Assembly (NCBI RefSeq): GCF_014645735.1 | Contig: NZ_BMMH01000028.1 | Location: 1-64,000 of the forward strand | Reading direction: 5' to 3' | DNA: 64,000 bases | DNA from: Nocardia jinanensis | Lineage (GTDB): Bacteria > Actinomycetota > Actinomycetes > Mycobacteriales > Mycobacteriaceae | Position numbers and translations under genes: made by a program | The notes under the pieces: model-generated | Database searches by the model: none | What the model saw: only the letters and a program-made list of their open reading frames with translations | Told to the model about the DNA's origin: nothing | In this document: piece by piece, positions 42,167 through 51,271 of the stretch | Layout of the letters: each line of letters begins with the position of its first letter | Position numbering within the stretch: position 1 is the stretch's first letter

Positions 42167-44359
42167 ATGGCATTCGCAACCGAACTCCGTGCGGCCGGCG
42201 TCACCGGGACCGAGGCCGACGGGGAGACCCCACTGGCCAAATCGGCGTTTCGCCCGGTCGGGGAGATCGAACGCACCGGTGGGCGGTTCGAGGTGGTCAG
42301 TCCGCATCAGCCGGCCGGTGACCAGCCGGCCGCGATCGAGGAACTGGAACGCCGGATCAACGCGGGTGAACCCGATGTGGTGCTGCTCGGCGCCACCGGT
42401 ACCGGTAAGTCGGCGACCACCGCCTGGCTCATCGAGCGGCTGCAGCGGCCCACCCTCGTGATGGCTCCGAACAAGACGCTGGCGGCGCAGCTGGCCAACG
42501 AACTACGGGAGATGTTCCCGCACAACGCGGTGGAGTATTTCGTCTCCTATTACGACTATTACCAGCCCGAGGCCTATATCGCGCAGACCGATACCTATAT
42601 CGAGAAGGACAGCTCGATCAACGACGATGTGGAGCGGCTGCGCCATTCGGCGACCTCCGCGCTGCTGTCTCGCCGCGATGTGGTCGTCGTCGCGTCGGTG
42701 TCCTGTATCTATGGCCTGGGCACTCCACAGTCCTATCTGGACCGCTCCGTACTGCTCGAAGTGGGATCGGAAGTGGACCGCGACGCGTTTCTGCGGATGC
42801 TGGTGGACGTCCAGTACACGCGCAACGATATGTCGTTCACGCGCGGATCTTTCCGGGTGCGCGGCGATACCGTCGAGATCATCCCCTCCTACGAGGAACT
42901 GGCGGTACGGATCGAATTCTTCGGCGACGAGATCGAGGAACTCTATTATCTGCACCCGCTCACCGGGGACGTCGTGCGCAAAGTCGATACGGTGCGTATC
43001 TTTCCCGCCACGCACTACGCGGCGGGGCCGGAACGGATGGAGCGTGCGGTCGTCGATATCGAGGCCGAGCTCGAGGAACGTCTCGCCGAACTCGAGCGCA
43101 AGGGCAAACTCCTCGAGGCGCAGCGGTTGCGGATGCGCACCCAGTACGACCTCGAAATGATCCGGCAGGTCGGATTCTGCTCCGGTATCGAGAACTATTC
43201 GCGCCATATCGACGGCCGGCCCGCCGGTTCCGCCCCCGCCACACTGCTGGACTACTTCCCGGACGATTTCCTGTTGGTGATCGACGAGTCCCATGTGACC
43301 GTGCCGCAGATCGGCGGTATGTACGAGGGCGATATGTCGCGTAAGCGCAACCTCGTGGAATACGGTTTCCGGCTGCCCTCGGCGGTGGACAACCGGCCGC
43401 TCACCTGGGAAGAGTTCGCCGAGCGGATCGGTCAGGCGGTGTACCTGTCCGCGACTCCCGGCGATTACGAGCTCGGCCGCGTCGGTGGTGAGGTGGTGGA
43501 ACAGGTCATCCGTCCCACCGGTCTGGTCGATCCCAAGGTCGAAGTGAAACCCACCAAGGGGCAGATCGACGATCTGGTGCACGAGATCCGGTTGCGTACC
43601 GAGCGCAACGAAAGGGTCCTGGTCACCACGCTCACCAAGAAGATGTCCGAAGACCTGACCGACTATCTGCTCGGGCTCGGTGTGCGGGTGCGCTATCTGC
43701 ACTCCGAGATCGATACCCTGCGCCGGGTCGAACTGCTCCGGCAACTGCGGCTCGGCGAATACGACGTGCTGGTCGGTATCAACCTGCTGCGCGAGGGGCT
43801 GGATCTGCCCGAGGTTTCGTTGGTCGCCATTCTGGACGCCGATAAGGAAGGGTTCCTGCGCAGTACGAAGAGCCTGATCCAGACCATCGGGCGCGCCGCC
43901 CGCAATGTGTCCGGTGAGGTGCACATGTACGCGGACAGAATCACCGATTCGATGCGCGACGCGATCGACGAGACCGAACGCCGCCGCGCCAAACAGCTCG
44001 CCTACAACGAGGAGATGGGGATCGATCCGCAGCCGCTGCGCAAGAAGATCGCCGATATCCTCGATCAGGTCTATTCCGAGGCCGGGGACGAGGTCGAGGT
44101 CGGTGGTTCCGGCCGCAACGCCAGCCGCGGTCGCCGAGCGCAGGGCGAACCGGGCCGGGCGGTCAGCGCGGGGATCGTCGAAGGGCGCGATATCAAGTCG
44201 ATGCCGCGGGCGGAACTGGCCGATCTGGTCGCCGAACTCACCGATCAGATGATGAACGCGGCCCGCGACCTGCAGTTCGAGCTCGCGGGCCGGTTGCGCG
44301 ACGAGATCGCCGACCTGAAGAAGGAGTTGCGCGGTATGGACGCGGCCGGACTGCAGTGA
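42167..44359 (+). CDS. uvrB: Excinuclease ABC subunit B
   Basis: 730 residues. Helicase-like damage verification subunit of nucleotide excision repair. Walker A GATGTGKSATTAWL near residue 76, the damage-gripping beta-hairpin YYDYYQPEAYIAQTDTYIEKD near 125, DEAD-type DESHV, motif VI QTIGRAARN, and a C-terminal UVR domain (LVAELTDQMMNAARDLQFELAGRLRDEI) that contacts UvrC. The first 40 residues are a disordered extension. The start is fixed by the leaderless promoter. Confidence 0.98.
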   Translation: MAFATELRAAGVTGTEADGETPLAKSAFRPVGEIERTGGRFEVVSPHQPAGDQPAAIEELERRINAGEPDVVLLGATGTGKSATTAWLIERLQRPTLVMAPNKTLAAQLANELREMFPHNAVEYFVSYYDYYQPEAYIAQTDTYIEKDSSINDDVERLRHSATSALLSRRDVVVVASVSCIYGLGTPQSYLDRSVLLEVGSEVDRDAFLRMLVDVQYTRNDMSFTRGSFRVRGDTVEIIPSYEELAVRIEFFGDEIEELYYLHPLTGDVVRKVDTVRIFPATHYAAGPERMERAVVDIEAELEERLAELERKGKLLEAQRLRMRTQYDLEMIRQVGFCSGIENYSRHIDGRPAGSAPATLLDYFPDDFLLVIDESHVTVPQIGGMYEGDMSRKRNLVEYGFRLPSAVDNRPLTWEEFAERIGQAVYLSATPGDYELGRVGGEVVEQVIRPTGLVDPKVEVKPTKGQIDDLVHEIRLRTERNERVLVTTLTKKMSEDLTDYLLGLGVRVRYLHSEIDTLRRVELLRQLRLGEYDVLVGINLLREGLDLPEVSLVAILDADKEGFLRSTKSLIQTIGRAARNVSGEVHMYADRITDSMRDAIDETERRRAKQLAYNEEMGIDPQPLRKKIADILDQVYSEAGDEVEVGGSGRNASRGRRAQGEPGRAVSAGIVEGRDIKSMPRAELADLVAELTDQMMNAARDLQFELAGRLRDEIADLKKELRGMDAAGLQ

Positions 44360-44385
44360 CCGGGTTCATCCCGCGCCGTCCCGGA

Positions 44386-44856
44386 TCAGGCCTGGGTGGC
44401 CATCCATTCGTTCACGCGGCGTTCGGCTTCCTCCCGGGAGACGTCCTCGACCCGGGTCATGACGACCCAGCGATGGCCGAAGGGATCCTTCAGAGCGCCG
44501 TAGCGATCCCCGGTGACGAAGGTGGCCGGGTCCTCGGCGACCAGGGCACCGTGTGCGCGGGCGCGGGCGATCACGGCATCGACATCGGGGCAGTAGTGGA
44601 CGAGGGAGGTGTGCACCCAGTCACCGGTGGGGGCCAGCACATTCTGGTCCGGCACCGGCAAGCCCAGCTGGATGGTGGAATCACCGATCTTCAGTTCGGC
44701 ATGGGCCGGCTGTCCGTCGGGCATATCGTTGCGCGAGATCACCTCGGCGCCGAACACCGTCGTATAGAAATCGATGGCGGCGTTGCCGTCGGATACCGCG
44801 ATGAACACGGTGATGGAGTGGTAGCCCGCGGGGATGGGATCGACTGTTTCGCTCAT
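44386..44856 (-). CDS. VOC-family protein (PhnB/glyoxalase-like)
   Basis: 156 residues from ATG 44856. Two beta-alpha-beta-beta-beta repeats: GYHSITVFIAVSDGNAAIDFYTTVFGAEVISR and VHTSLVHYCPDVDAVIARARAHGA ... FGHRWVVMTRVEDV. The form with a C-terminal RVEDVSREEAERR helix is common among PhnB-like proteins of unknown function. A similar Rv1637c glyoxalase-fold gene lies in this region in M. tuberculosis, but that one is a metallo-beta-lactamase type, so they are not equivalent. Confidence 0.82.
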   Translation of the reverse strand: MSETVDPIPAGYHSITVFIAVSDGNAAIDFYTTVFGAEVISRNDMPDGQPAHAELKIGDSTIQLGLPVPDQNVLAPTGDWVHTSLVHYCPDVDAVIARARAHGALVAEDPATFVTGDRYGALKDPFGHRWVVMTRVEDVSREEAERRVNEWMATQA

Positions 44857-45118
44857 GGGTACGACTCTGCCGGGCCGTGGCAGCGGATTCTTGTAAGAAG
44901 GCGACAGCTCACGACGCTGTGCCGAGAAAGTCTCGGCGGGCACCGGATCCGCAAGCGGACGGGGTACGAGCAGTCGTACGGTACTGTCGATCGCCGCTCG
45001 CCCGGGGATTCGCGCGCGGGGCGGGACGGCGGCCGGGTCTCCGGTGCCCAGCGACGCCGTGCGGCGATATTCGCGCGCGTCACCGGGCGGAAGGTTCCTT
45101 CCGACAGCGGCCGCGGTC

Positions 45119-45997
45119 ATGGCTGACGCGGCGTTTCCGGCCCCTGAGGTACCCGCGGACGGTGACCGCAAGGCGATTCTGCATCCGCATGAGCAGGAGC
45201 GGTACCGCACCCTGAACCGCCTGCCCGCGGGCAGTGCCGTCTCGGACTATGTGGAGTGGTACTGGTCGGTGCGCTGGGATATGCGCGGCCGGGCCCCCTA
45301 CACGGCCGAGGTGCTTCCGTATCCGTGCGTGCACATCACCTTCGAACGCCAGCGTGACCGATGCGGTGGTTTCGTCAACGGCGTCTGCACCCGGAAGTTC
45401 GTCCGTGAGCTCACCGGCCGGGGGGAGACATTCGGTGTCCGGTTCCGGCCCGGCGGGTTCGGTGCCTTCACCGGGCTCGATGTGGGCGCCCTGCGGGATC
45501 GCGCGGTGCCGCTGGACGAAGTGCTGCCGGATATCGGTGATCTCGTCGCCCGGGTTCTCGCCGAACCCGCCGATCCGGATCGGCGGCGTCTCGTCGAAGA
45601 ACATCTGGGTACCCGTGCGCGCCGGGACGATCCGAACTACCGCCTCGTGCTGACCATCGCCGCCGCGATGGCAGGTGATCCCGAACTGACGCGGGTCGAT
45701 CAGGTGACCCAGCGGTTCGGGGTGCCGGTGCGGACACTCCAGCGACTTTTCCGCCGCTATATCGGTGCGGGCCCGAAATGGGTCCTGCGCCGATATCGAT
45801 TACAGGACGGTGCCGATCTACTGGCCCGCGGTCGTATCGCGGATCTGGCCGCGCTGGCCGCCGAACTCGGATATTTCGATCAGGCGCATTTCACCCGGGA
45901 GTTCACCGCCGAGGTCGGAATGGCGCCGCTGGAATATGCCAAGAATTCGTTACGCTCGCGCGATGAGGTGACCTCCAAGGTGTTGCCGACCTCATAA
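45119..45997 (+). CDS. AraC-family transcriptional regulator
   Basis: 292 residues from ATG 45119; the frame opens at 45044 but neither start has a strong ribosome site. The N-terminal half is a DUF6597-type sensor (VEWYWSVRWDMRGRAPYTAEVLPYPCVHITFER, FGVRFRPGGFGAFTG), and the C-terminal third has two helix-turn-helix units (LTRVDQVTQRFGVPVRTLQRLFRRYIGAGPKWVLRRYRL; ALAAELGYFDQAHFTREFTAEVGMAPLEYAK). The DoxX gene starts 57 bases downstream and may be its target. Confidence 0.88.
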   Translation: MADAAFPAPEVPADGDRKAILHPHEQERYRTLNRLPAGSAVSDYVEWYWSVRWDMRGRAPYTAEVLPYPCVHITFERQRDRCGGFVNGVCTRKFVRELTGRGETFGVRFRPGGFGAFTGLDVGALRDRAVPLDEVLPDIGDLVARVLAEPADPDRRRLVEEHLGTRARRDDPNYRLVLTIAAAMAGDPELTRVDQVTQRFGVPVRTLQRLFRRYIGAGPKWVLRRYRLQDGADLLARGRIADLAALAAELGYFDQAHFTREFTAEVGMAPLEYAKNSLRSRDEVTSKVLPTS

Positions 45998-46053
45998 TCG
46001 GAGATGGCATCTCACCGAAGCGGTACCCGTCGGCTACAGATGAGGAGCTGTAC

Positions 46054-46467
46054 ATGGATGTCGTGGTGTTGATCGGCCGGATGATGTTCGTCGTTCTGTT
46101 TCTGAGTTCGGCCCTGGGCCATTTCACCCAGACCAAGGCCATGGCGGGTTACGCGCAAGCCAAGGGCGTACCGATGCCCGCACTGGCCGTGCAGGGGTCC
46201 GGGCTGCTCATGCTGCTGGGGAGCATCAGCATTCTGTTCGGGATCTGGGCCGATCTGGGTGCCCTGCTGCTGTTGATCATGCTCGTCCCGACCATGATCA
46301 TGATGCACAGTTTCTGGAAGGAGACCGCCGCCGAGGCCACCCAGGCGGAGACGGTTCAGTTCAACAAAGACCTCGCGCTCGCGGGTGCCTGCGTCATGCT
46401 GTTCGCGTTTTTCGCGCACACCGATGAATTGGGTCTCACGATAACGGGTCCGCTGTTCTCGCTCTGA
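46054..46467 (+). CDS. DoxX-family membrane protein
   Basis: 137 residues with four membrane segments: VVVLIGRMMFVVLFLSSALGHF, LAVQGSGLLMLLGSISILFGI, LGALLLLIMLVPTMIMMHSFW and LALAGACVMLFAFFAH. The DoxX pattern of a small four-helix protein with GHFTQTKAMAGYAQAKGVP between helices 1 and 2 is clear. GAGGAG precedes the ATG. DoxX proteins are linked to redox and membrane oxidant defence in mycobacteria; the precise role is open. Confidence 0.88.
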   Translation: MDVVVLIGRMMFVVLFLSSALGHFTQTKAMAGYAQAKGVPMPALAVQGSGLLMLLGSISILFGIWADLGALLLLIMLVPTMIMMHSFWKETAAEATQAETVQFNKDLALAGACVMLFAFFAHTDELGLTITGPLFSL

Positions 46468-46799
46468 TCCGGTGAAATGGTGCCGGTGTCCATCGCTTCC
46501 CGGTGGGCGCCGGTACTGTGAGGAAAATCCCACGGCGCCAACGCTGTTCGATTTCTTGTGACCGTTCACAGGTTTGCCCGGGACGGGGAGGGAACCAGCA
46601 GGTAGGCGACGCACCCGCGGTTCGGCCGGGGTGAAATGTGAAACACCACCGCTGTCGGCTACATATGTGATGTACAACGAATCCGGATATTCGGGCCGAG
46701 GTTTCCGGCTATGGTCTACGCAGTCGCTGCGCCGCTGCCCGACTTTCTGTCGAGCTTCCGGCGCGGCCGCGTTTATACCCCGCACAGTTGGAGGAGAGA
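46468..46799. promoter_or_regulatory. Upstream region of the universal stress gene with inverted repeats
   Basis: TGTGA (46557-46561) and TCACA (46566-46570) form an inverted repeat with a four-base spacer; CRP sites need six, so this is only CRP/FNR-like. ACATATGT near 46662 is a palindrome and TATGGT near 46709 could be a -10. No coding frame is supported. GGAGGAGAG lies just before the next ATG. Confidence 0.35.
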
Positions 46800-47252
46800 A
46801 TGACCGCCTACCGGACCATTGTCGTCGGTACCGACGGCTCGGACTCGTCGTACGTCGCCGTGGAAAAGGCCGCTTCACTGGCCGGAGCCGCGGGCTCGAC
46901 GCTCATCGTGGCCTGCGCCTACTACCCGACCGACGACCGCGACGTCGCCGCCGCGAGCGATATGCTCAAGGACGAGGCGTACCAGGTTCGTGGTTCGGCC
47001 CCCACCAACGAGATCCTGCGCACCGCCCGGGACAAGGCGACCGCCGCCGGGGCCACGGAGATCGTCGAGAAGGCCATCGTCGGCGAACCGGTCGAATCTC
47101 TGCTGGATCTGGTCCGGGAAACCCAGGCGGATCTGCTCGTGGTCGGTAACCGGGGCCTGAACACGCTGGCCGGTCGGCTGCTGGGTTCGGTGCCCTCCGA
47201 TGTGGCGCGCAAATCGAAATCCGATGTGCTGATCGTGCACACCGTGCGCTGA
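46800..47252 (+). CDS. Universal stress protein
   Basis: 150 residues from ATG 46800, with GGAGGAGAG ahead. ATP-binding type UspA: TIVVGTDGSDSSYVAVEKAASLAG at the N-terminus and the G-2X-G-9X-G-S/T motif GNRGLNTLAGRLLGSVPSDVA near residue 117. Closest in position and pattern to Rv1636, which binds cAMP and ATP. A one-domain protein that likely works as a dimer. Confidence 0.93.
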   Translation: MTAYRTIVVGTDGSDSSYVAVEKAASLAGAAGSTLIVACAYYPTDDRDVAAASDMLKDEAYQVRGSAPTNEILRTARDKATAAGATEIVEKAIVGEPVESLLDLVRETQADLLVVGNRGLNTLAGRLLGSVPSDVARKSKSDVLIVHTVR

Positions 47253-47269
47253 TACCGCGATCGCGAATA

Positions 47270-47310
47270 CCGCCCCGCCCGGAGCACGGCTTCCGGGTGG
47301 GGCGGACGCT
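47270..47310. terminator. Terminator between convergent usp and helicase genes
   Basis: CCGCCCCGCCCGGA (47270-47283) pairs with TCCGGGTGGGGCGG (47292-47305), one G-T pair, followed by ACGCTTTT. Confidence 0.75.
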
Positions 47311-47324
47311 TTTCCGCGGGTTGC

Positions 47325-49655
47325 TCAGCCGGCCAGGCTGCGCAGCTCCGGCGGAAGATCTCCGCTGTGTACCACCGTGAGCCGCTGGGTGGCGCGGGTG
47401 ATCGCGACGTACAGATCGTTGCGCCCGCGCGGAGATTCGGCGATCACCGCACCCGGCTCCACCAGGTACACCGCGTCGAATTCCAGGCCCTTGGCCTCGG
47501 TCACCGTCAGTACCCGTACGGATTCGCTTGCCAGACCGGAGAATTCGGCGACGAGTTCGGAGGGTGTCAGGACAGCGGCGGTACCCGGGCCCTGCTCCTC
47601 GGCGAGCAGGGCGGCCAGCGTCGCCACCACCTCCGGCGCGGCCACCCGGTGCGCCCGCGGTCGCCTCCCCGAATCGCGGACCGAACGGGGTACCTCGGCG
47701 GTGGGATCGATGGCGGCCAGCACATCCGCGGCCACCGTCATGATCTCCGACGGGGTCCGGTAGTTCACCGTCAGCTCGGTGCGTTTCCACCGTTTCGCCA
47801 CATAGGGTTCCAACATGTCCGACCAGGAACTCGCGCCCGCCGGATCGCCGGTCTGCGCGATATCGCCGACCACGGTGATCCACCGGTTCGGGATCCGGCG
47901 CATCACCATCCGCCAGGCCATTTCCGACAGCTCCTGTGCCTCGTCCACGATCACGTGCCCATAGGTCCAGGTGCGATCGCCCGCGGCGCGTTCGGCTGTG
48001 GTCTGCCGGTTGCGCACCTGCTGGCGTTCGGCGAGCTGGCTCGCGTCGATGAGGTCGTAGGCCATCAGGATCTCCGGATCGAGTTCGTCCTCGAGGTCCT
48101 GCGGGGCCGATCCGGTGAGGATGTCCAAGGCGTCCTGGGCCTCGGCGAGCTGGGCGCGCCAGCGCCGGCGGGAGCGTTCACGCTCCTCGGCGTCGTCGGT
48201 ACCCAGCAGTTCGGCGAGTTCGTCCAGCAGCGGGGCATCGGCGGCGCTGAACTCGCCGGCGCCGGTGCGCAGCAGTTCGGCCCGGTCGGCCGGGTCGAGC
48301 AGTTTGCCGGCGGCGCGATCGAGGCGATCGGGATCGGCGAACAGCTCACCCAGCACCTGTTGCGGGGTGAGCATCGGCCACAACTCGGCCAGCACACGCT
48401 GCACCTTCGGATCGGCGCGTAATTCGTCACTGATCTCGGACAGATCGGCGGAGCTGAGCAGGCTGCGGCCGTTACCGGCCGGATCGGCGCCCATGGTCTG
48501 CGCCAGCTGGTCGGTGAGTGCTTCGATCACCATCGACGCGAAGACGGGACGTGCCAGGTTGTGCGGGCGGCGCGACGATCGGGCCCGGCCCCGGGCCCGG
48601 GTGACGATCTTGCGGTCCAGGGTCACCGGGTAGCCGTCGAAAGTCAGGGTGATCGGCTCACCCGGCACCTGCTGGCGGTCGCGCACCGCGTTCTTCAGGA
48701 TCTCGAGCACGCTCGTCGAACCCTTCAGCTCCCCGGCACGCAACGAATCCGTCAGTGTGGCCTTCACCCCGGGATACAGATCGCCGATGGTGGACAGCAA
48801 CACCCCGGTCTCACCCAGTGACGGCAGCACCTGCCCGATGTAGTCCAGGAAGGTGGCGTTGGGGCCGATGATCAGCACACCGCTCTTGGCCAGCTGCTGG
48901 CGGTAGGTGTAGAGCAGATAGGCCGCACGGTGCAGGGCCACCGCCGTCTTACCGGTGCCGGGACCGCCTTGGACCACGAGCACACTCTTGTGCTCGGCGC
49001 GGATGATCGCGTCCTGTTCGCTCTGGATCGTCTCCACGATGTCGGCCATCTGGCCCGTGCGCGCGGCGTTCAACGCCGCGAGCAGCGCGCTCTCGCTGCC
49101 GACCCCGCCCTCCGAGGCGGTGACGCCGTCCTGCCGCGCTGCCTCCAGATCGAGGTATTCGTCGTTGACCGCGGTCACCCGGCGGTTACGGGAGCGGATA
49201 TGGCGCCGCCGCAGCACCCCGTCCGGTGTGGCGGTGGTGGCCAGATAGAACGGCCGGGCCAGCGGTGCACGCCAGTCCAGCAGCAGCGGTTCGTAGTCGT
49301 TGTCCTCGTCGAGGATGCCCAGCCGGCCGATATAACGCTGTTCCGGATCACTGTGATCGGCCGCCAGATCGATGCGGCCGAAACACAGGCCGTGTTCGGC
49401 GGCATCGTATTTGGCGAGATCCTCGGTGTACAGCTGGGTGAACGATTCGCGTTCGGTGCGCGCCTGCGGGGTCCCCCCGCTTTCCAGCAGCACGGTGCGC
49501 AGCCGGTTGTCGGCGTAGGCACGCATACCGTCGAGCCGCTCGTAGAGCACCGACAGATACACCTGTTCGTGATCGAGGTCCCGCGTCGCCGGGTCCGGAG
49601 GCGCCGCGTCGGGTGCCATCTCGGTGGGGCGTTCCTCGGTGCGGTTGTCGGGCAA
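47325..49655 (-). CDS. helD: HelD-type UvrD-like ATPase
   Basis: 776 residues from TTG 49655, chosen because GAAGGAG stands seven bases before it; ATG 49718 upstream lacks one. The N-terminal arm is a coiled coil (HEQVYLSVLYERLDGMRAYADNRL), followed by a 1A domain with Walker A VVQGGPGTGKTAVALHR, a long helical insert, Walker B VIVDEAQELSEMAWR, and C-terminal motifs GDIAQTGDP, YRTPSEIM and VTEAKGLEFDAVYLVEP. This layout matches actinobacterial HelD, an RNA polymerase partner that removes stalled enzyme from DNA and can contribute to rifampicin tolerance. TAGAAT at 49729-49734 on the minus strand is a likely -10. A generic UvrD/REP helicase is the alternative. Confidence 0.88.
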   Translation of the reverse strand: MPDNRTEERPTEMAPDAAPPDPATRDLDHEQVYLSVLYERLDGMRAYADNRLRTVLLESGGTPQARTERESFTQLYTEDLAKYDAAEHGLCFGRIDLAADHSDPEQRYIGRLGILDEDNDYEPLLLDWRAPLARPFYLATTATPDGVLRRRHIRSRNRRVTAVNDEYLDLEAARQDGVTASEGGVGSESALLAALNAARTGQMADIVETIQSEQDAIIRAEHKSVLVVQGGPGTGKTAVALHRAAYLLYTYRQQLAKSGVLIIGPNATFLDYIGQVLPSLGETGVLLSTIGDLYPGVKATLTDSLRAGELKGSTSVLEILKNAVRDRQQVPGEPITLTFDGYPVTLDRKIVTRARGRARSSRRPHNLARPVFASMVIEALTDQLAQTMGADPAGNGRSLLSSADLSEISDELRADPKVQRVLAELWPMLTPQQVLGELFADPDRLDRAAGKLLDPADRAELLRTGAGEFSAADAPLLDELAELLGTDDAEERERSRRRWRAQLAEAQDALDILTGSAPQDLEDELDPEILMAYDLIDASQLAERQQVRNRQTTAERAAGDRTWTYGHVIVDEAQELSEMAWRMVMRRIPNRWITVVGDIAQTGDPAGASSWSDMLEPYVAKRWKRTELTVNYRTPSEIMTVAADVLAAIDPTAEVPRSVRDSGRRPRAHRVAAPEVVATLAALLAEEQGPGTAAVLTPSELVAEFSGLASESVRVLTVTEAKGLEFDAVYLVEPGAVIAESPRGRNDLYVAITRATQRLTVVHSGDLPPELRSLAG

Positions 49656-49781
49656 GTTCTGACTCCTTCTCACCCACGGCGGGACGGGCTCGGCGGGGCA
49701 CGGCGGGATGGCGTGCACAGGGTTGTCGATTCTACTGCGGGTTCGTACCGGATGTTGTCTCCGCAGGTCGCAGCGGTGAGA

Positions 49782-51125
49782 TCAGGAGACGTGCGAGTTG
49801 TCGCCGCGGATCGCGCGACCCCGCCCACCATCGCGCCGAGTCGGTGATTTCGCCTCGTACATGGCCACATCCGCGTCGTGCAGCACCGCTTCCGGGGTCC
49901 GGGTGTCGTCGGGCTCCAGCGTGGTCACCCCGATGGACGCGTTCACCGCGATCCGGTGCCCGCGGGCGACGATCGGCTCGGCCATGGCCGCGCGCAACCG
50001 CTGGACCAGCGGTTCGAGCTCCTCGTCGCCGGGCCGCCCGGCCAGCAGCACCAGGAATTCGTCACCGCCGAGCCGGCCCACCAGATCGTCGCCGCGCAGT
50101 GCGCGTTGCAGGCGATGGGCCACGATCCGCAGCACAGTGTCGCCGATGGCGTGGCCCATCGTGTCGTTGATCGATTTGAAGCCGTCGAGATCGATGAACA
50201 TCACCGTGGAGACATCTCGCGTCCCGCTGGCCGCCAGCGCCCCCGACAGCTGGGAAAGGATCAGCGACCGGTTCGCCAGGCCGGTGAGCGGATCGTGGGT
50301 GGCCTGGTACTCGAGCTGGCGGCGGCTGGCCAGATATTCGGTGATATCGGTGAACGAACACACCGCCGCGGTGCCCTGTTCGTCGGGATTGAGCAACCGG
50401 CTCGATACGGCCAGCCAGCGCCGCTGCCCGTCCGGTCGCACGATCGCGAAAACATACGCGGTGACCGTCTCACCGGTGGACAGCGTCCGGGCCACCGGAT
50501 GCCGTTCCCGGGGCATCGACCGTCCGTTGGCGTCCAGCAGTTCCAGGGGTAACTCGGTGATGTTGGAGCCCACCAGCGGGGTCCGGTCGTCTATACCGAA
50601 GATCCGGCGGGCAGCGGGGTTGGCCGAGGCGATGGTGCCGTCCCGATAGAAGACGGCGACCCCTTCCTCGAGCTGGGAGACCACGGTGGTGAAGTGCTGT
50701 TCGGCGCGGCGCTGGGCGCGTTCGGCCGCTTTCTGGGCGGTGAGATCGTGGATCACCACCTGGTAGGCGAGGCGGTCGTGCCAGGCGGTGAGCACCGAGA
50801 CCGTCTCCACCGGAACCTCGCGGCCGTCCAGCGACAGCAGCACCATCTCGGTGGGTTCGGAGGCGTTACCGGTCGCGGTCAGGCCGGATATACGTTCGTA
50901 CATGGGCTGACGGAAATCCGGGTGGACGAAACGGGCGATGTGCTGGCCCAGGACCTCGGCCAGATTCTTGGCGCCCATGATTCGCAGGGCCGCGGGATTG
51001 GCGTAGACGACGATGCCGCGTTCGTGGACACAGATGCCGTCGGGGGAGTGTTCGACCAGGGAGCGGTACCGATGCGCGAGTTGCTCGGCGGCGGTTGCCC
51101 TGCGCTCTCCCATACCAGCCCCCAT
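49782..51125 (-). CDS. Diguanylate cyclase with two PAS domains
   Basis: About 447 residues if it starts at ATG 51125; frames open to 51221 and the start is uncertain. PAS1 (RYRSLVEHSPDGICVHERGIVVYANPAALRIMGA) and PAS2 (HFTTVVSQLEEGVAVFYRDGTIASANPAARRIFG) are followed by a GGDEF domain with DPLTGLANRSLILSQL, MFIDLDGFKSINDTMGH and the active-site GRLGGDEFLVLL. No EAL domain. Makes cyclic di-GMP if active; the RxxD inhibitory site is not obvious before GGDEF. Soluble, so the PAS domains probably sense a cytoplasmic signal. Divergent from a ketosynthase gene. Confidence 0.92.
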   Translation of the reverse strand: MGAGMGERRATAAEQLAHRYRSLVEHSPDGICVHERGIVVYANPAALRIMGAKNLAEVLGQHIARFVHPDFRQPMYERISGLTATGNASEPTEMVLLSLDGREVPVETVSVLTAWHDRLAYQVVIHDLTAQKAAERAQRRAEQHFTTVVSQLEEGVAVFYRDGTIASANPAARRIFGIDDRTPLVGSNITELPLELLDANGRSMPRERHPVARTLSTGETVTAYVFAIVRPDGQRRWLAVSSRLLNPDEQGTAAVCSFTDITEYLASRRQLEYQATHDPLTGLANRSLILSQLSGALAASGTRDVSTVMFIDLDGFKSINDTMGHAIGDTVLRIVAHRLQRALRGDDLVGRLGGDEFLVLLAGRPGDEELEPLVQRLRAAMAEPIVARGHRIAVNASIGVTTLEPDDTRTPEAVLHDADVAMYEAKSPTRRDGGRGRAIRGDNSHVS

Positions 51126-51271
51126 CGTCGGCGGATCCGGACATTCAAACACGGCTCTACTCCGGTATCCACACGCATAAAATCCGACATAGTGGACGTG
51201 ATATCTCGATTCACACGCCACTACGTGCTCCCGGCGGTACCGAGGGCCGGGAACCGGCGAGGGAGATTGTC

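Noticed and set aside
46557..46570. TGTGA-N4-TCACA as a CRP site
   Set aside because: CRP sites have a six-base spacer; kept only as an inverted repeat.
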